A stretch of 8,511 bases of DNA from Promethearchaeota archaeon (GTDB taxonomy: Archaea > Asgardarchaeota > Lokiarchaeia > Sigyniarchaeales > Promethearchaeaceae), in NCBI GenBank assembly GCA_014729055.1, contig WJKO01000351.1, positions 1-8,511 on the forward strand, written 5' to 3'. How positions within the stretch are numbered: position 1 is the first letter of the stretch; each line of letters begins with the position of its first letter. Shown here piece by piece: positions 1 to 6,621 of this stretch. The notes under the pieces were generated by a model that saw only the letters and a program-made list of their open reading frames with translations, searched no databases and was not told the origin of the DNA. The translations under genes and the position numbers were made by a program.

Positions 1-849
1 ATTAAATTTCTTAATTTCAAATTGTTCAGTAGCAAATGCCCTGACAACTCGAACACCACCGATATTTTCCTCAATTGTAGCAGTAACTTCGTCTCCATAT
101 ATATCACGAGATTCACGATAGAGAGGTCCTATCTTCTTTTTAAACCGATAAATTACATAAAAAATTACAGGAAAGATTGGAATAACCATAAGTGAAATCT
201 TCGGATCTATAACGAACATTGCAACGAGTGCTAAAAATACCGTCAAGCATTGTCTGATGAAGAATGTTATCTGTGAAGAGAGTAACATCTTTAGAGTATT
301 CAGATCACTTGTGCAACGAGCCATTAGATCACCGGTTGAATGATGATCTAAAAATTGATAGGAAGAATTCTGAATTGCTCGGAATAATTCTCCCCGTAAT
401 ATCTTAATTATTGAATTCCCCATAAATTGATTCATATAGAGCCGAATATAGGCAACACCACCCATACCAATAAGGGCGACGAATAGGATGAAGAAATTAT
501 CGACAATTAGACTAAAATCTTGGTTTTCTACAATTTGAGTCATAATATCTCCACCAAGCACGGGAAGTGCTAAAAATAAAATAGATTGAAGAATCGATAA
601 TACAAGGGTAACAATAAACATTCTTTTAAAAGGTACTAATAAATAAGCAACAACCTGCCTAAAACTGGTCTTATATTCTTTATTTCTATCTGGCAGTGGT
701 CTTGGTCTATTTATATCAAATATCCGCCACCATTTATGCTCTTTTTCCTTGCCCTCTACTATTGATGACTCCAGTTTTTCTAATTGCTGTTTTTTCTTCT
801 CTTTTCTTTTTTCCTTTTTGCTTTCAAGGAAGGATTCTTGAGGGGACAT
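1..849 (-). CDS. ABC exporter half-transporter, N-terminal membrane domain (partial)
   Basis: This reading frame is open from an ATG at 849 to the window's left edge, giving 283 residues with no stop, so the 3' part is missing. A Lys/Glu-rich cytoplasmic tail (residues 10-40) precedes hydrophobic segments at about 76-98, 114-138, 189-213 and 216-235. Family signatures of type I ABC exporters are visible: STGDLMARCTSDLNTL (residues 171-186), the coupling-helix region, and EENIGGVRVVRAFATEQFE (261-279) in the long cytoplasmic extension before TM5. The ATP-binding domain with Walker A, signature and Walker B motifs should lie just outside the window. Such proteins dimerise and export lipids, peptides or drugs; the substrate cannot be read here. 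The 119-nt gap behind the upstream permease and a TATA-like box suggest separate transcription. Confidence in the family is high; no specific gene name is justified. Confidence 0.92.
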   Translation of the reverse strand, partial: MSPQESFLESKKEKRKEKKKQQLEKLESSIVEGKEKEHKWWRIFDINRPRPLPDRNKEYKTSFRQVVAYLLVPFKRMFIVTLVLSILQSILFLALPVLGGDIMTQIVENQDFSLIVDNFFILFVALIGMGGVAYIRLYMNQFMGNSIIKILRGELFRAIQNSSYQFLDHHSTGDLMARCTSDLNTLKMLLSSQITFFIRQCLTVFLALVAMFVIDPKISLMVIPIFPVIFYVIYRFKKKIGPLYRESRDIYGDEVTATIEENIGGVRVVRAFATEQFEIKKFN

Positions 850-900
850 AATTAAAAATCTCTTGTAATGCGAAGTTTAATGTTTTTATCTTGTTCTTGA

Positions 901-910
901 TATAAAAAAA
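901..910 (-). promoter_or_regulatory. Putative TATA box for the ABC exporter gene
   Basis: The minus strand reads TTTTTTTATA here, centred about 56 nt before the ATG at 849. With the usual archaeal TATA-to-start distance of about 25 nt, transcription would begin near 880, leaving a leader of about 30 nt. The whole gap is A/T-rich, so chance matches are likely. No clear BRE was identified. Confidence 0.35.
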
Positions 911-962
911 GGATTTTGTAAAATATGAAAAAGGAGTTTTCAGAAAGAGAAAATAAAATATC

Positions 963-978
963 AGTTTTCTAAAAAACT
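963..978 (-). terminator. Weak hairpin plus T-rich stretch at the permease stop
   Basis: A 6-bp inverted repeat (AGTTTT with AAAACT, 4-nt loop) spans the permease stop codon. On the minus strand it is followed by a T-rich stretch including TTTTATTTTCTCTTTCTG. Archaeal termination mostly depends on T-tracts, so the T-rich stretch may matter more than the hairpin. The stem contains only two G/C pairs and is weak. Confidence 0.3.
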
Positions 979-2303
979 AAGAAATAATAAACAATAAGAT
1001 AGAATATTCCAAATATCATATGAATCAAGGCAAATAGAGCACCCCATTTGGTCAACGTTTTAAAAGTAAATCCTTTTACTTTATTTTTAGTGGCAATTGT
1101 TAAAGTCATTACATCACAAGCCGCCCCTTGAGGTAAAAAATTACCACCTAAGTTTATGCCAATAAGCAACGCCATTATCAAAATATTAGGATTAGCTGCA
1201 ATAATCGGATTTGCCGCTATCATAGCATCCGCGATTGCCATAAATATTAGAGCTGTTGGTGAGTTTGCTAAAAAACCCGAAATAATGCTACTAAATACTA
1301 AAAATATGATGGAGATTACTAAAACATTATCTGGTAAAATCGTGTTGAGAAAATCGTTAATAATTTGAATCGTCCCATTTTCTACCATGACTCCGATAAT
1401 AATATACAATGAAGCGAAAAAGAAAATCACATTCCATTCAATATGCCTAAAATAATGTTCCATTTTCTCTTTATTTGCTAAAACCATGACAATTGCGCCG
1501 ATTAGAGCAACCAGATAAGCTTCAGTCGTAAAAAAGAACGCTGTAAAAATAACCACCAGTAATATTAAATTTTTATTAAATGCCTTCTTATTGTCTAAAA
1601 CCATCGAAGGCAGCAAGATTTCACGAACCAACTCGACTCTAACTCGATTTGCCCTTTCGTTTTTCTTTAGCATCAAATAGTCTAAGGTAATCAATGTTAC
1701 AAAGAGTAAGATAAACCCAAATAACATTATATTTAATGCAAACCATTTCACATCGACATTGTATTCAGGATATGCATTGAAGTGTCCTGCAATCATAATA
1801 TTTTCTGAACTCGAAAATGGAGTTATCAAACTCCCTATATTGATACAAATAGTCATTCCAAAAAGATAGGGGGCAGATTCAATTTCTAATATTTTACAAG
1901 TCCTAATTAATAGGGGAGCAAATATAATCGATACTGTGACATCTGCGACAACTGCAGCAGAGAGGGTTGAAATGATAATAATTACGTAAAACAGCATGCG
2001 ATCGTTGCCTTTGGTAACTTGAATTGATTTTACTGCAATATAATGAAATATTTTCTTCTGTTCAGCAATTGAGATTATTATTTGCATACCAAGAATGAAT
2101 ATCAACGGGCGCCATTCAATCATTCCGATAAATGTATTCAGATCAAGATTAACAGGACTGTCCTTAGTATTTATCAAAATCAATGCCGCTATTATTGCCC
2201 CCAAAAGCGCAATTACAAGATAATCTATTTTCTCTGAAGAAAATACAATCATTATGATAATAAAAATAATTGTAACAGAAATTATAGAAAATAGATTTAC
2301 CAT
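969..2303 (-). CDS. ArsB/NhaD/SLC13-like ion-transporter-superfamily permease
   Basis: This is a 444-residue, very hydrophobic integral membrane protein with about 10-12 predicted helices and re-entrant loops. An internal two-fold repeat is visible. IEWRPLIFILGM (62-73) mirrors IEWNVIFFFASLY (288-300). LSAAVVADVTVSIIFAPL (114-131) mirrors ISGFLANSPTALIFMAIA (341-358). INIGSLITPFSSSENIMIAG (154-173) mirrors INLGGNFLPQGAACDVMT (383-400). This architecture is that of the IT superfamily (ArsB, NhaD, OCA2/P protein, CitM), which couple anion or cation transport to an ion gradient. The usual Asp-Asn pairs and the first-repeat GxPPN-type motif are altered, so neither arsenite nor Na+/H+ specificity can be assigned. 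The gene lies 79 nt downstream of the aminomutase gene on the same strand, with its own TATA-like box. Co-regulation with the aminomutase and ligase is possible but unproven. Confidence 0.85.
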   Translation of the reverse strand: MVNLFSIISVTIIFIIIMIVFSSEKIDYLVIALLGAIIAALILINTKDSPVNLDLNTFIGMIEWRPLIFILGMQIIISIAEQKKIFHYIAVKSIQVTKGNDRMLFYVIIIISTLSAAVVADVTVSIIFAPLLIRTCKILEIESAPYLFGMTICINIGSLITPFSSSENIMIAGHFNAYPEYNVDVKWFALNIMLFGFILLFVTLITLDYLMLKKNERANRVRVELVREILLPSMVLDNKKAFNKNLILLVVIFTAFFFTTEAYLVALIGAIVMVLANKEKMEHYFRHIEWNVIFFFASLYIIIGVMVENGTIQIINDFLNTILPDNVLVISIIFLVFSSIISGFLANSPTALIFMAIADAMIAANPIIAANPNILIMALLIGINLGGNFLPQGAACDVMTLTIATKNKVKGFTFKTLTKWGALFALIHMIFGIFYLIVYYFLVF

Positions 2304-2340
2304 GTGCTATACATCCCCAACTTCAATTTGATTCTCGTCT

Positions 2341-2354
2341 ATTTAAATATATAT
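2341..2354 (-). promoter_or_regulatory. Putative TATA box for the permease gene
   Basis: The minus strand reads ATATATATTTAAAT, centred about 45 nt before the permease ATG. Transcription would start near 2322, leaving a leader of about 20 nt that contains a G-rich GGGGATG, a weak Shine-Dalgarno-like element. This suggests the permease can be expressed apart from the upstream aminomutase gene. Confidence 0.45.
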
Positions 2355-2382
2355 GTTGTCTATTGTTAAGAGAAATTGGAAA

Positions 2383-3474
2383 CTATTGAACTTGCAGATA
2401 TTCACATTTCTTACCTGCATAATTTTCGAGGATAACTTTTTCCTCATCCAGCGATTTCAAATAATCAGGGATTATGGGTATCTTACCGCCGCCGTTTGGA
2501 GCATCAATAACATAATGTGGAATGGCTAGACCACTTATAAAGCCCCTTATTCCATGGATTATATTAATGCCCGTTTCAACATTTGTTCTAAAGTGATTAG
2601 TTCCCTTCACAAAATCGGCTTGGAATAAATAATAAGGCTTGACTCTCATTTTCAACAAACCTTTATATAATTCTCCCATTATTGTTGGATCATCATTTAT
2701 TCCTTTTAATAAGACATTTTGGTTACCCAGAGGAATGCCTGCATTCGCTAGCATTTCACATGCTTTTATAGATTCTGGCGTAATTTCGTTAGGATGCTCA
2801 AAATGCACATTAATATAGATGGGATGAAATTGTTTCAATAGATCGCATAATTCTTGTGTAATTCTCTGGGGATTTGTACAAGGAACTCTCGAACCCAGTC
2901 TAATTATTTCAACATGTGCAATTTCTCTTAATTTCTTTAGTATGTATTTTATCATATTAATTGGGGCACATAATGCATCTCCTCCAGATAAAATAACATC
3001 CCTAATTTCATGATGATTTCGAATATATTCAATTGCAACATCTATTTTTTCAAGGTTTATTACTAGCTTTTCCGTGCCCATTTTTCTCTTACGCGTGCAA
3101 AATCTGCAATACATCTCGCAAGTATCGGAAATGAGGAATAAGCAACGGTCTGGATATCTATGAGTTATTAAGGGGGCAGGACTATCTCTTTCTTCTGCTA
3201 AGGGATCTTCCTCACCTACTTGATCTCTAATTTCGGCAATATTTGGAATACATTGTTTCCATATCGGATCATCAACGCTTTTAATTAGATTCCAATAATA
3301 TCTGCTTATCTTCAAGGGATATACTTCAATGACTTGCTTTATTTCTTCTATTTTCTCTTTTGATAAACAGAATTTATGTTCCAATTCAGAAAAAATCTCA
3401 TCAAGCGATAAATACTCCGATATAAACCTTATTGGTTTCTGAATGCTGATTTTTTCAGCACAAGATTGTACCAT
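2383..3474 (-). CDS. kamA: Lysine 2,3-aminomutase (KamA/AblA-type radical SAM enzyme)
   Basis: This 363-residue protein should convert L-lysine to L-beta-lysine using a [4Fe-4S] cluster, S-adenosylmethionine and pyridoxal phosphate. The radical SAM motif CEMYCRFC gives C119, C123 and C126. SGGDAL (163-168) and the PLP-lysine motif NGGGK (K331) are present. Against the clostridial enzyme, recalled from memory, key residues align at a constant offset of six: cluster cysteines 125/129/132, R134 to R128 (lysine carboxylate), D293 to D287 and D330 to D324 (epsilon-amino group), and K337 to K331. Keeping both Asp residues points to lysine rather than glutamate as substrate. The protein ends soon after residue 350 and lacks the zinc-binding C-terminal tail of the roughly 416-residue clostridial form. 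It lies 46 nt downstream of an ATP-grasp ligase gene. No adjacent beta-lysine acetyltransferase (ablB) is seen, so N-epsilon-acetyl-beta-lysine osmolyte synthesis is not supported locally. Confidence 0.93.
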   Translation of the reverse strand: MVQSCAEKISIQKPIRFISEYLSLDEIFSELEHKFCLSKEKIEEIKQVIEVYPLKISRYYWNLIKSVDDPIWKQCIPNIAEIRDQVGEEDPLAEERDSPAPLITHRYPDRCLFLISDTCEMYCRFCTRKRKMGTEKLVINLEKIDVAIEYIRNHHEIRDVILSGGDALCAPINMIKYILKKLREIAHVEIIRLGSRVPCTNPQRITQELCDLLKQFHPIYINVHFEHPNEITPESIKACEMLANAGIPLGNQNVLLKGINDDPTIMGELYKGLLKMRVKPYYLFQADFVKGTNHFRTNVETGINIIHGIRGFISGLAIPHYVIDAPNGGGKIPIIPDYLKSLDEEKVILENYAGKKCEYLQVQ

Positions 3475-3493
3475 TTAATTTTTTCTACTTCCG

Positions 3494-3504
3494 TTTTATA
3501 ATAT
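3494..3504 (-). promoter_or_regulatory. Putative TATA box for a leaderless kamA transcript
   Basis: The minus strand reads ATATTATAAAA in the 46-nt gap between the ligase stop and the kamA ATG. Its centre is about 25 nt from the ATG at 3474, so the predicted transcription start coincides with the start codon. Read-through from the ligase gene is equally possible. Confidence 0.35.
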
Positions 3505-3520
3505 TTGACAGACTATTTTA

Positions 3521-4570
3521 TTATTTGATTTTATCATTATATGAGCCATTATTATCTAGATCGAAATCATATCGTTCTAGAGCCGCCTCAATAATGGCTC
3601 CAATCATTTGCGTATATGTCCACCCATATACACGGACGGCTTTAGGCATACTATTATTTTCTTCAATTCCAGGCGCTATTCCTGGAATCGTATTTAACTC
3701 TAAAATATATATTTCTCCTTCCTCATCCATTCTTAAATCTATACGACAATAGTCTCTTACTTTACAAGCTCGATATGCCGCAAGAGTCGCTGCAGAGATC
3801 CTTTTTTCTTGCTCTTCAGTTATGTCTGCGGGGCATATAGTGCTTCCTGGATCATCCAAAGTAGTTTTTACTTCATAAGAACTAAATTTACCGATATCAT
3901 CTGGAAGATATGAATAGTCTATTTCAACAATTGGAAATTGTATCGGATTCTCATTTCCAATTATTGCTTGATTAAACTCACGCCCTATTATGTATTTCTC
4001 TACTAACGCTTCTTGTTTGTATGTATTTATTATATGATTTACTTGTTTTCTCAATTCTCCAAGAGTATTAACAACAGAATCATTATGAATACCGATGCTG
4101 GATCCCTCATGAGCTGGTTTAACTATTGCAGGAAAACCAACCGAAAAATCTAATGAGCCATCTATTGGTGTATCAAAAACTTGGAACGGTGCAGTTTGTA
4201 CACCGTTATGTTCCATAACACGTTTGGCCATTATCTTATCCAATCCAAACATATGACCCATAGGTGTTGATCCCGTATACGGAATTCCCAAAAATTCATA
4301 AATTGCCGGTGCTTGAGATTCCCTATCTTCCCCTTGAAATCCTTCAACAATATTAAAAACAAGATTAGGATTAATAGATTTTAAATTCTCTACAAAATCA
4401 TCATCAAATTCAACAAGAAATATTTGAAAACCAAGTTCTTTAATACTATTTGTAACTGCATTAATTGTGTCCTTGGAGTCAAATTCAGCGAATACTTCAG
4501 CGTTTTTGAGTTCATCGGTGGTCGGATGCATGTTGTAGCAAAATGCAACCTTAAATTCCGATCTTAGCAT
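3521..4570 (-). CDS. D-Ala-D-Ala-ligase-like ATP-grasp amino acid/peptide ligase
   Basis: This 349-residue protein has the D-alanine-D-alanine ligase fold signature. NIVEGFQGEDRESQAP (73-88) corresponds to the HGxxGEDG region. LGIPYTGS (94-101) leads into DKIMAKR (111-117). KPAHEGSSIGI (151-161) is the ATP-binding loop. EKYIIGREFNQAIIG (191-205) and CRIDLR (275-280) follow, and ILELNTIPG (289-297) supplies metal ligands E291 and N293. These enzymes join a carboxylate to an amine through an acyl phosphate at the cost of one ATP. The N-terminal GGxSxE motif is poorly kept, the omega-loop Lys-Tyr pair reads K235-T236, and the loop after residue 297 is about four residues longer. D-Ala-D-Ala is therefore doubtful, and an archaeon would have no peptidoglycan to use it. 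Placement just ahead of kamA suggests beta-lysine or another amino acid as substrate. The family is certain; the substrate is unknown. Confidence 0.88.
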   Translation of the reverse strand: MLRSEFKVAFCYNMHPTTDELKNAEVFAEFDSKDTINAVTNSIKELGFQIFLVEFDDDFVENLKSINPNLVFNIVEGFQGEDRESQAPAIYEFLGIPYTGSTPMGHMFGLDKIMAKRVMEHNGVQTAPFQVFDTPIDGSLDFSVGFPAIVKPAHEGSSIGIHNDSVVNTLGELRKQVNHIINTYKQEALVEKYIIGREFNQAIIGNENPIQFPIVEIDYSYLPDDIGKFSSYEVKTTLDDPGSTICPADITEEQEKRISAATLAAYRACKVRDYCRIDLRMDEEGEIYILELNTIPGIAPGIEENNSMPKAVRVYGWTYTQMIGAIIEAALERYDFDLDNNGSYNDKIK

Positions 4571-4634
4571 CGTGTACGTAAATATGGAAATATTATTTTT
4601 TATTATTTAATTGATATATTAGATGTCATAAGAG

Positions 4635-4642
4635 TATTTAAA
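4635..4642 (-). promoter_or_regulatory. Putative TATA box for the ligase-kamA unit
   Basis: The minus strand reads TTTAAATA, centred about 68 nt before the ligase ATG. It gives a predicted start near 4613 and a leader of about 40 nt. A second candidate, AATATATC at 4612-4619, would give a leader of about 20 nt. No Shine-Dalgarno motif precedes the ATG. An AGATATCT palindrome lies about 25 nt upstream of this box. Confidence 0.4.
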
Positions 4643-4757
4643 TGTAACTAAATCTATCACCGTCCTAGATATCTCTCCGCTAAAGTACACAATCTTTCCT
4701 TATTAGAGGAGAAACAGAAGATAAACATATTTGCAACGATTATTTGAAAGAAAACAT

Positions 4758-4765
4758 AAAAAAAA
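4758..4765 (-). terminator. T8 tract downstream of the thiolase-DUF35 operon
   Basis: On the minus strand eight consecutive T residues occur 15 nt after the DUF35 stop codon, within a longer stretch reading TTTTTTAATATTTATTTTTTTT. Oligo-T runs are the typical archaeal terminator. The remainder of the gap up to 4570 shows no recognisable RNA gene. Confidence 0.5.
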
Positions 4766-4779
4766 TAAATATTAAAAAA

Positions 4780-5211
4780 TTATACTGGCTCAAATCCAAG
4801 ATCAAACGACGGTTCTCGACCCTCAATTTCAACTTTAATAATTTTTTTCTTCAACGGCATTCCAACCTTAAAATTGGCAGGGTCAAATTCCCACTCTTTT
4901 GATGGACCCACGACATGTGCAGATACACGAGGACCTTCTTCAAGCTTAATAACCCCAAAGCAATATGGTTTGCCCATCCGATATCCTTGAGCACTGAAAT
5001 AACGTGCGCCGACATGGATTAAAGAATAGGTTGCAAGAGTTCCTTTTCCACTGAATTCAATCCATTCTAGTTCCGTAGATTGACATTTATTGCATATTTT
5101 TTTAGGTGGAACGAAAACTTCACCACATTTTTTGCATTTACTGCCCATCAACTTATCTTTAGCCAGAAAATCAAAATAATTCCGTAACGTAATTTCTTTT
5201 TCTTCGCTCAT
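4780..5211 (-). CDS. DUF35 zinc-ribbon/OB-fold acyl-CoA-binding protein, thiolase partner
   Basis: This small protein has 143 residues from the preferred ATG at 5211. It begins with a short helix (ITLRNYFDFLAKDKL), followed by a rubredoxin-like zinc ribbon with two CxxC pairs (C26/C29 and C40/C43), then an OB-fold whose strand GKGTLATYSLIHV is typical of DUF35. In archaea such proteins bridge thiolase and HMG-CoA synthase and channel acetoacetyl-CoA; elsewhere they partner SCP-X-like thiolases in steroid or fatty acid degradation. It lies directly behind the thiolase gene on the same strand. An upstream in-frame ATG at 5235 would add eight residues and overlap the thiolase gene by 11 nt. The ATG at 5211 is preferred because AGGAG sits 10 nt before it and the next residues (MSEEKEITLRNYF) match the usual N terminus. 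Confidence 0.92.
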   Translation of the reverse strand: MSEEKEITLRNYFDFLAKDKLMGSKCKKCGEVFVPPKKICNKCQSTELEWIEFSGKGTLATYSLIHVGARYFSAQGYRMGKPYCFGVIKLEEGPRVSAHVVGPSKEWEFDPANFKVGMPLKKKIIKVEIEGREPSFDLGFEPV

Positions 5212-5221
5212 CTTAATCATT

Positions 5222-5226
5222 CTCCT
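5222..5226 (-). promoter_or_regulatory. Shine-Dalgarno site deciding the DUF35 start
   Basis: AGGAG on the minus strand overlaps the thiolase stop codon (TAGGAG) and lies 10 nt before the ATG at 5211, continuing into AATGAT, close to the archaeal GGAGGTGAT consensus. It is too close to the intervening ATG at 5220 and lies downstream of the ATG at 5235, so it favours 5211. It implies translational coupling of the two genes. Confidence 0.65.
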
Positions 5227-6502
5227 ATTTTTCATATGTATGAATCACACAAGTAGCGCCTGATCCACCTAAATTATGCGTTAAAGCACACTCTACGTCA
5301 AACTTTACTTGCCGATTTCTTTCAGCACGACCTCTCATCTGTTTAAAGATTTCAACTGCTTGAGCAGCGCCAGTTGTGCCGACAGGATGACCTTTAGTCT
5401 TTAGACCTCCGCTTGTATTGATCGGTAATTTTCCGTCTCTTTTTGTTTCGCCCTCTCTTATTCCTACTACGGCCTTACCTTTTTCATAGAATCCGAGATC
5501 CTCCAATGCAACAACCTCTGCTATCGTAAAACAATCATGAACTTCTGCAATTTGGATATCTTTTGGTCCTAATCCACTCATTTGGAAGGCTGTTTCTGCA
5601 GCAGCTTTTGTAGCGCCGAAAGAAGTCAGTGATTTTCTATCAGCTAATTGTAAAGTTGCACTACCTTGCCCCGTTCCCGTAATCCAAATTGGCGTGTCTG
5701 TATATTTTTTAGCAACATCTTCTGATGCTAAAAACAATGCTGCTGCACCATCCGTTACCAAAGAACAATCAAAGAGTCGCAGTGGATAAGCAATATATGG
5801 ATTGCTTGAAGAACGCAAGAAATCATAGGGTGTACCCCCCTTCCATTTTGGTGTAGGTTTTCCTCTTTTTTCTGCCTTCCTTAACTTATCCTCCATAACT
5901 TGCTCGATCGTCATCTGAACTTGAGCAAATGGATTCTGCGCTCCGTTTTCATAATTTTTAATTGCAACATTAAACAAATCCTCATCTTTTGTTCCATATT
6001 CGTGCATATGAGCAGTCGCAACCGCTGCATACAGTCCAGGAAATGTAGCCCCTGCTGGATATTCTAATCGAGTATCTGAGGCGGATGCTAACGCATCAGT
6101 TACGTCTACCGTTGGAACTTCTGTCATCGTCTCAATTCCTCCCACCAACACTAAATCAGTCATTCCAGATGCTATGCTAATTACGGCATGTCTCAAGGCA
6201 AGTCCGCTACTGGCACAAGCTGATTCAAAACGTGTAGCCGGCTTAGGATTCAGACCTGCAATCTGTGCCATTAAAGGAGCTAAATGAGATTCGTGATTGA
6301 ATAAATCAGCGGTGAAATTACCTAAAAACAATTCCTCGACATCATTCATATCAAAATTCTGATCTACTGAATTCATAGCACTAATCAAAGCATCTTGCCA
6401 TAAATCTCTGTTTTGTTTTATAGGCCACCATTGACCGAACTTACTCATACCCGCTCCAACTATTGCCACTTTTCGCGATAATTTTCCCATATAAATAACC
6501 AT
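5225..6502 (-). CDS. Thiolase, archaeal/SCP-X type (acetyl-CoA acetyltransferase-like)
   Basis: This 425-residue protein catalyses Claisen condensation of acyl-CoAs or the reverse thiolytic cleavage. The nucleophile is C96 in ESACASSGLALRHA (93-106). GGIETMTEVP (121-130) matches the thiolase region GGxExMS. HDCFT (322-326) and GHPVGTTGA (371-379) carry the catalytic histidines H322 and H372. The classical C-terminal CxG motif is replaced by THNLGGSG (408-415), as in archaeal and SCP-X thiolases. The C-terminal half also shows LRLFDCSLVTDGAAA (241-255). The DUF35 gene immediately downstream supports a thiolase:DUF35 complex. Acetoacetyl-CoA formation for the mevalonate route is the leading role, but HMG-CoA synthase is not adjacent, so beta-oxidation-like thiolysis remains possible. 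An in-frame ATG at 6490 is a good alternative start: it gives a typical archaeal N terminus (MGKLSRKVAIVGAGMSKFG) and lies about 25 nt after a TATA-like box. Confidence 0.93.
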   Translation of the reverse strand: MVIYMGKLSRKVAIVGAGMSKFGQWWPIKQNRDLWQDALISAMNSVDQNFDMNDVEELFLGNFTADLFNHESHLAPLMAQIAGLNPKPATRFESACASSGLALRHAVISIASGMTDLVLVGGIETMTEVPTVDVTDALASASDTRLEYPAGATFPGLYAAVATAHMHEYGTKDEDLFNVAIKNYENGAQNPFAQVQMTIEQVMEDKLRKAEKRGKPTPKWKGGTPYDFLRSSSNPYIAYPLRLFDCSLVTDGAAALFLASEDVAKKYTDTPIWITGTGQGSATLQLADRKSLTSFGATKAAAETAFQMSGLGPKDIQIAEVHDCFTIAEVVALEDLGFYEKGKAVVGIREGETKRDGKLPINTSGGLKTKGHPVGTTGAAQAVEIFKQMRGRAERNRQVKFDVECALTHNLGGSGATCVIHTYEK

Positions 6503-6510
6503 TAGTTTGT

Positions 6511-6520
6511 TATTTTAAAT
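6511..6520 (-). promoter_or_regulatory. Putative TATA box for the thiolase-DUF35 operon
   Basis: The minus strand reads ATTTAAAATA, centred near 6516. A start 25 nt downstream falls at about 6490, exactly on the second in-frame ATG of the thiolase gene. A leaderless mRNA beginning there would exclude the ATG at 6502. More distal A/T-rich candidates near 6563-6580 would instead allow the longer form. Confidence 0.4.
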
Positions 6521-6596
6521 TTTATTGATATTATCAAAAAGTATTTCATCTGAAGTGATCTATATTAGATTTTTAAAAAAAATTGCCTTCTCATAT

Positions 6597-6604
6597 CTAT
6601 AAAG
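6597..6604 (+). promoter_or_regulatory. Putative TATA box for the GGT-family hydrolase gene
   Basis: CTATAAAG on the plus strand is centred about 56 nt before the ATG at 6657, predicting a start near 6626 and a leader of about 30 nt. It lies in the 154-nt divergent region shared with the thiolase operon. No Shine-Dalgarno motif precedes the ATG; the leader is almost pure A with interspersed GT. Confidence 0.35.
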
Positions 6605-6621
6605 ATAAGCATAATGAATGT

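Noticed and set aside
1156..1368. Plus-strand 70-codon open frame
   Set aside because: It lies antisense inside the permease gene, where hydrophobic codons read in reverse give another hydrophobic frame; no independent promoter or family motif.
969..2303. Arsenite efflux pump ArsB
   Set aside because: Only the superfamily fold is supported; signature motifs are altered and there is no arsenic-resistance gene (arsR, arsC, arsA) in the window.
2383..3474. Glutamate 2,3-aminomutase instead of the lysine enzyme
   Set aside because: The two Asp residues replaced by Lys and Asn in glutamate-specific forms are both retained here (D287, D324).
3525..3752. Plus-strand 75-codon open frame
   Set aside because: Antisense to the conserved C-terminal ATP-grasp region; composition is what the reverse complement of that motif gives.
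4651..4735. Possible box C/D small RNA in the 4571-4779 gap
   Set aside because: The minus strand has GTGATAGA, but it does not match the box C consensus RTGATGA and no well-placed box D (CTGA) or C'/D' pair was found.
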